NCBI GenBank assembly: GCA_964636225.1
Contig: CAZWQM010000028.1
Location: 1 to 15,525 of the forward strand
DNA from: UBA1858 sp964636225
Lineage (GTDB): Bacteria; Pseudomonadota; Gammaproteobacteria; UBA4575
Length of the DNA stretch: 15,525 nt
Direction: 5' to 3'
This document shows, in pieces, positions 13,348 through 15,525 of this stretch (the stretch's first letter is position 1; each line of letters begins with the position of its first letter). A program made the translations under genes and the position numbers. The notes under the pieces are model-generated. The model ran no database searches. It saw only the letters and a program-made list of their open reading frames with translations, and was not told where the DNA came from.

Positions 13348-15447
13348 ATGGCTCGTAAAACGCCCATCGAACGATATCGTAATATCGGAATCATGGCGCA
13401 CATCGATGCAGGCAAGACAACAACCACAGAGCGCATATTATTTTATACGGGTGTATCTCATAAGATAGGCGAGGTGCATGACGGCGCCGCTGTAATGGAC
13501 TGGATGGAGCAGGAGCAGGAACGCGGGATCACCATTACTTCAGCAGCGACGACCTGTTTCTGGACAGGGATGGGACAACAGTTTGATCAGCATAGGATCA
13601 ATATTATTGATACTCCTGGTCACGTGGATTTTACCATCGAAGTGGAAAGATCATTGCGAGTGCTGGATGGTGCTTGTGCGGTATTTTGTGCAGTGGGTGG
13701 TGTAGAGCCACAGTCGGAAACGGTTTGGAGACAGGCTAACAAGTACCATGTACCACGCATGGCATTTGTCAATAAGATGGATCGCACTGGCGCGAACTTT
13801 CTTAGAGTTGTTCGGCAGATTCGTGATCGGCTCCGCTCAAATGCGGTACCCATGCAGCTACCCATTGGTGCGGAAGAGAGTTTTAAAGGGGTCGTTGACC
13901 TTGTACGCATGCAGGCCATTTACTGGAATGAGTCTGATATGGGCACCACCTATGAAGCCCGGGATATACCCCAGGGAGACTTGCTGGAAGAATGCCAGCA
14001 TTGGCGTGAGCAGTTGCTGGAAGCGGCCGCAGAAGCCTCGGAAGAATTAATGGATAAGTACCTGGAACAGGGTGACTTGTCTGAAGATGAAATATATCAG
14101 GGAATAAGAATTCGCACACTGGCTGGAGAATTGGTTCCGGCGCTTTGCGGATCTGCCTTTAAGAATAAAGGTGTGCAGGCGATGTTGGACGCAGTGGTCA
14201 GGTATATGCCGTCTCCACTGGATGTGCCACCAATTACCGGCATTCTTGATGATAAGAATGAGACTGAAGGCGTCAGGCATGCTTCGGATGCTGAGCCATT
14301 TGCAGCGTTGGCATTTAAAATTGCCACCGATTCGTTCGTGGGAACACTGACATTTTTTAGGGTGTATTCGGGGGTCATTAAAACCGGCGACACGGTATAC
14401 AACCCAACCAAAGGGAAGAAAGAACGCATCGGACGTTTGTTACAAATGCACTCCAATTCCCGCGAAGAAATTAAAGAAGTCCAGGCTGGCGATATTGCCG
14501 CGGCAGTTGGGCTAAAAGATGTCACCACCGGTGAAACATTGTGTTCACCTAAAGATGTCATCACATTGGAACGCATGGAATTTCCGGAACCGGTGATTTC
14601 TGTGGCGGTGGAACCCCGAACTACCGGTGACCAGGAAAAAATGGCGGTGGCCCTGCAGAAGCTTGCGCAGGAAGACCCTTCTTTTCGTGTTAGAACCGAT
14701 GAAGAATCCGGGCAGACCATTATCGCCGGAATGGGTGAGCTGCATCTCGACATTATTGTCGATCGCATGAAGCGTGAATTTAAAGTGGATGCTAACGTTG
14801 GGGCGCCACAAGTGGCCTTTCGAGAAACAATTCGCTCCAGGGTCAAACATGAAACCAAATTTGTTCGCCAATCCGGTGGACGTGGCCAATATGGACATGT
14901 TTGGTTGAAGATTGAACCGCTTGAAGAAGGTGGCGGTTTTGAATTTGTAGATGAAGTTGTTGGTGGGGCGGTTCCTAAAGAATTTATCCCGTCAGTAGAG
15001 AAAGGTGTTAAAGAATCACTGGAAAGTGGTGTCGTGGCGGGTTATCCGGTAGTGGACGTAAAAGTGACCCTGTTTGACGGTTCCTTCCATGATGTGGACT
15101 CCTCGGAAATGGCGTTTAAAATAGCCGGCTCGATGTGTTTCAAGGAAGCAAGTCGGGAAGCAAAACCGGTGTTGCTGGAACCGATCATGAAAGTGGAAGT
15201 GGTGACACCTGAAGACTACATGGGCGATGTGGTCGGAGACCTGAATCGCCGTAGAGGGATTGTAAGTGGCATGGATGAAGCGCCAGCGGGTAAAATTGTG
15301 CGCGCGGATGTGCCGTTGAAAGAAATGTTTGGATATGCGACCGATTTACGATCAGCGACTCAGGGTCGAGCGACATATTCAATGGAATTTGAGAAATATA
15401 GTGAAGCGCCAGCGGTTGTTGTAGAAGCGATAACTAAAGGTCGTTAA
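13348..15447 (+). CDS. fusA: Elongation factor G
   Basis: This encodes the 699-residue EF-G (E. coli 704), the ribosomal translocase GTPase that also splits post-termination ribosomes with RRF. The G motifs are complete: G1 AHIDAGKT (17-24), G2 in RGITITSAATT, G3 DTPGH (88-92), G4 NKMD (142-145) and G5 GSAF (268-271). Domain II (KIATDSFVGTLTFFRVYSG), domain III (GMGELHLDIIVDRMKREF), domain IV with the tip segment FHDVDSSEMAFK (H581, near E. coli H583) and domain V (FGYATDLRSATQGRA) follow in order. It starts at the ATG 26 bp after rpsG. The ribosome binding site is weak (GAAAGAAG, about 13333-13340). Overall it is the canonical translational EF-G of the str operon, not a paralogue or a FusA2. 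Confidence 0.98.
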   Translation: MARKTPIERYRNIGIMAHIDAGKTTTTERILFYTGVSHKIGEVHDGAAVMDWMEQEQERGITITSAATTCFWTGMGQQFDQHRINIIDTPGHVDFTIEVERSLRVLDGACAVFCAVGGVEPQSETVWRQANKYHVPRMAFVNKMDRTGANFLRVVRQIRDRLRSNAVPMQLPIGAEESFKGVVDLVRMQAIYWNESDMGTTYEARDIPQGDLLEECQHWREQLLEAAAEASEELMDKYLEQGDLSEDEIYQGIRIRTLAGELVPALCGSAFKNKGVQAMLDAVVRYMPSPLDVPPITGILDDKNETEGVRHASDAEPFAALAFKIATDSFVGTLTFFRVYSGVIKTGDTVYNPTKGKKERIGRLLQMHSNSREEIKEVQAGDIAAAVGLKDVTTGETLCSPKDVITLERMEFPEPVISVAVEPRTTGDQEKMAVALQKLAQEDPSFRVRTDEESGQTIIAGMGELHLDIIVDRMKREFKVDANVGAPQVAFRETIRSRVKHETKFVRQSGGRGQYGHVWLKIEPLEEGGGFEFVDEVVGGAVPKEFIPSVEKGVKESLESGVVAGYPVVDVKVTLFDGSFHDVDSSEMAFKIAGSMCFKEASREAKPVLLEPIMKVEVVTPEDYMGDVVGDLNRRRGIVSGMDEAPAGKIVRADVPLKEMFGYATDLRSATQGRATYSMEFEKYSEAPAVVVEAITKGR

Positions 15448-15502
15448 AAGCGTTTGTTTTTAAACTGGTATTTTAAATATATAAGATAAGGGGTATCGAA
15501 CG

Positions 15503-15525
15503 ATGTCGAAGGAGAAGTTTGAACG
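15503..15525 (+). CDS. tuf: Elongation factor Tu, N-terminal start (partial, second tuf copy)
   Basis: Seven codons are visible, ATG TCG AAG GAG AAG TTT GAA, giving MSKEKFE, the standard EF-Tu N-terminus, before the window ends. A purine-rich AAGGGG lies at 15488-15493, nine bases upstream of the start. The 55-bp fusA-tuf gap is AT-rich. This is the str-operon tuf copy, and the other copy ends at base 54, so about 15.4 kb of co-oriented sequence separates the two. Confidence 0.93.

Noticed and set aside
14097..14858. 253-codon open frame on the minus strand inside fusA
   Set aside because: It is fully antisense to conserved EF-G coding sequence, its translation is serine/threonine-rich as expected from reading a conserved gene backwards, and it has no recognisable domain or ribosome binding site.
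15454..15485. Possible tuf promoter in the fusA-tuf gap (TTGTTT with TATATA or TATAAG)
   Set aside because: The spacing is 18-20 bp with weak matches in a generally AT-rich spacer, so chance is likely. The tuf gene can be served by the str promoter.
1..15525. Mobile genes, CRISPR arrays, toxin-antitoxin, defence or biosynthetic systems
   Set aside because: Apart from the single palindromic repeat, all coding capacity is accounted for by conserved housekeeping genes and the gaps are too short to hold such systems.

Overview
This window carries the conserved translation/transcription core cluster of a gammaproteobacterium, all on the + strand: tuf (3' end) - tRNA-Trp - secE - nusG - rplK - rplA - rplJ - rplL - rpoB - rpoC - rpsL - rpsG - fusA - tuf (5' end). 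Protein lengths, the sequence-insertion domains of beta and beta', residue numbering that matches E. coli exactly through most of beta', and a gammaproteobacterial-type L10 leader RNA all point to Gammaproteobacteria. The rpoBC and str clusters are contiguous and tRNA-Trp lies between tuf and secE. This is the Pseudomonas/Legionella-type layout, not the split enterobacterial one. Base composition looks moderate (by eye mid-40s % GC). I cannot name the genus from sequence alone.

Layout. Bases 1-54 are the last codons of one EF-Tu gene, followed by tRNA-Trp (84-159), secE and nusG. A terminator-like hairpin (1166-1199) separates nusG from the L11 operon (rplK, rplA), which has a candidate L1-binding leader. 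The 368-bp rplA-rplJ gap holds a two-hairpin intergenic repeat (2401-2478), a clear L10 leader RNA with kink-turn architecture (about 2494-2626) and further leader hairpins up to the GTG start of rplJ. rplJ and rplL follow. The 190-bp rplL-rpoB gap holds a 17-bp hairpin without a U-tract and a second 10-bp hairpin. rpoB and rpoC fill about 8.4 kb. The rpoC-rpsL gap holds a strong sigma70-type promoter lying just upstream of an intrinsic terminator. The str genes rpsL, rpsG and fusA follow, and the window ends 23 bases into a second tuf gene.

How it works together. The genes supply tRNA-Trp, the Sec translocon subunit SecE, the elongation factor NusG, the stalk and L1 arm of the 50S subunit (L11, L1, L10, L7/L12), the two large RNA polymerase subunits, 30S decoding-centre and head proteins (S12, S7), and the two GTPase elongation factors. 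Control seems to lie in RNA structures: putative L1 and L10 autoregulatory leaders, a processing or attenuation hairpin between stalk and polymerase genes, and the promoter/terminator arrangement ahead of the str operon.

The coding content is ordinary housekeeping sequence and I see no novel enzymatic system, mobile gene, CRISPR array or defence locus. The points worth a second look are in the intergenic RNA structures, the long L10 C-terminal tail and a few cysteine substitutions in beta'.
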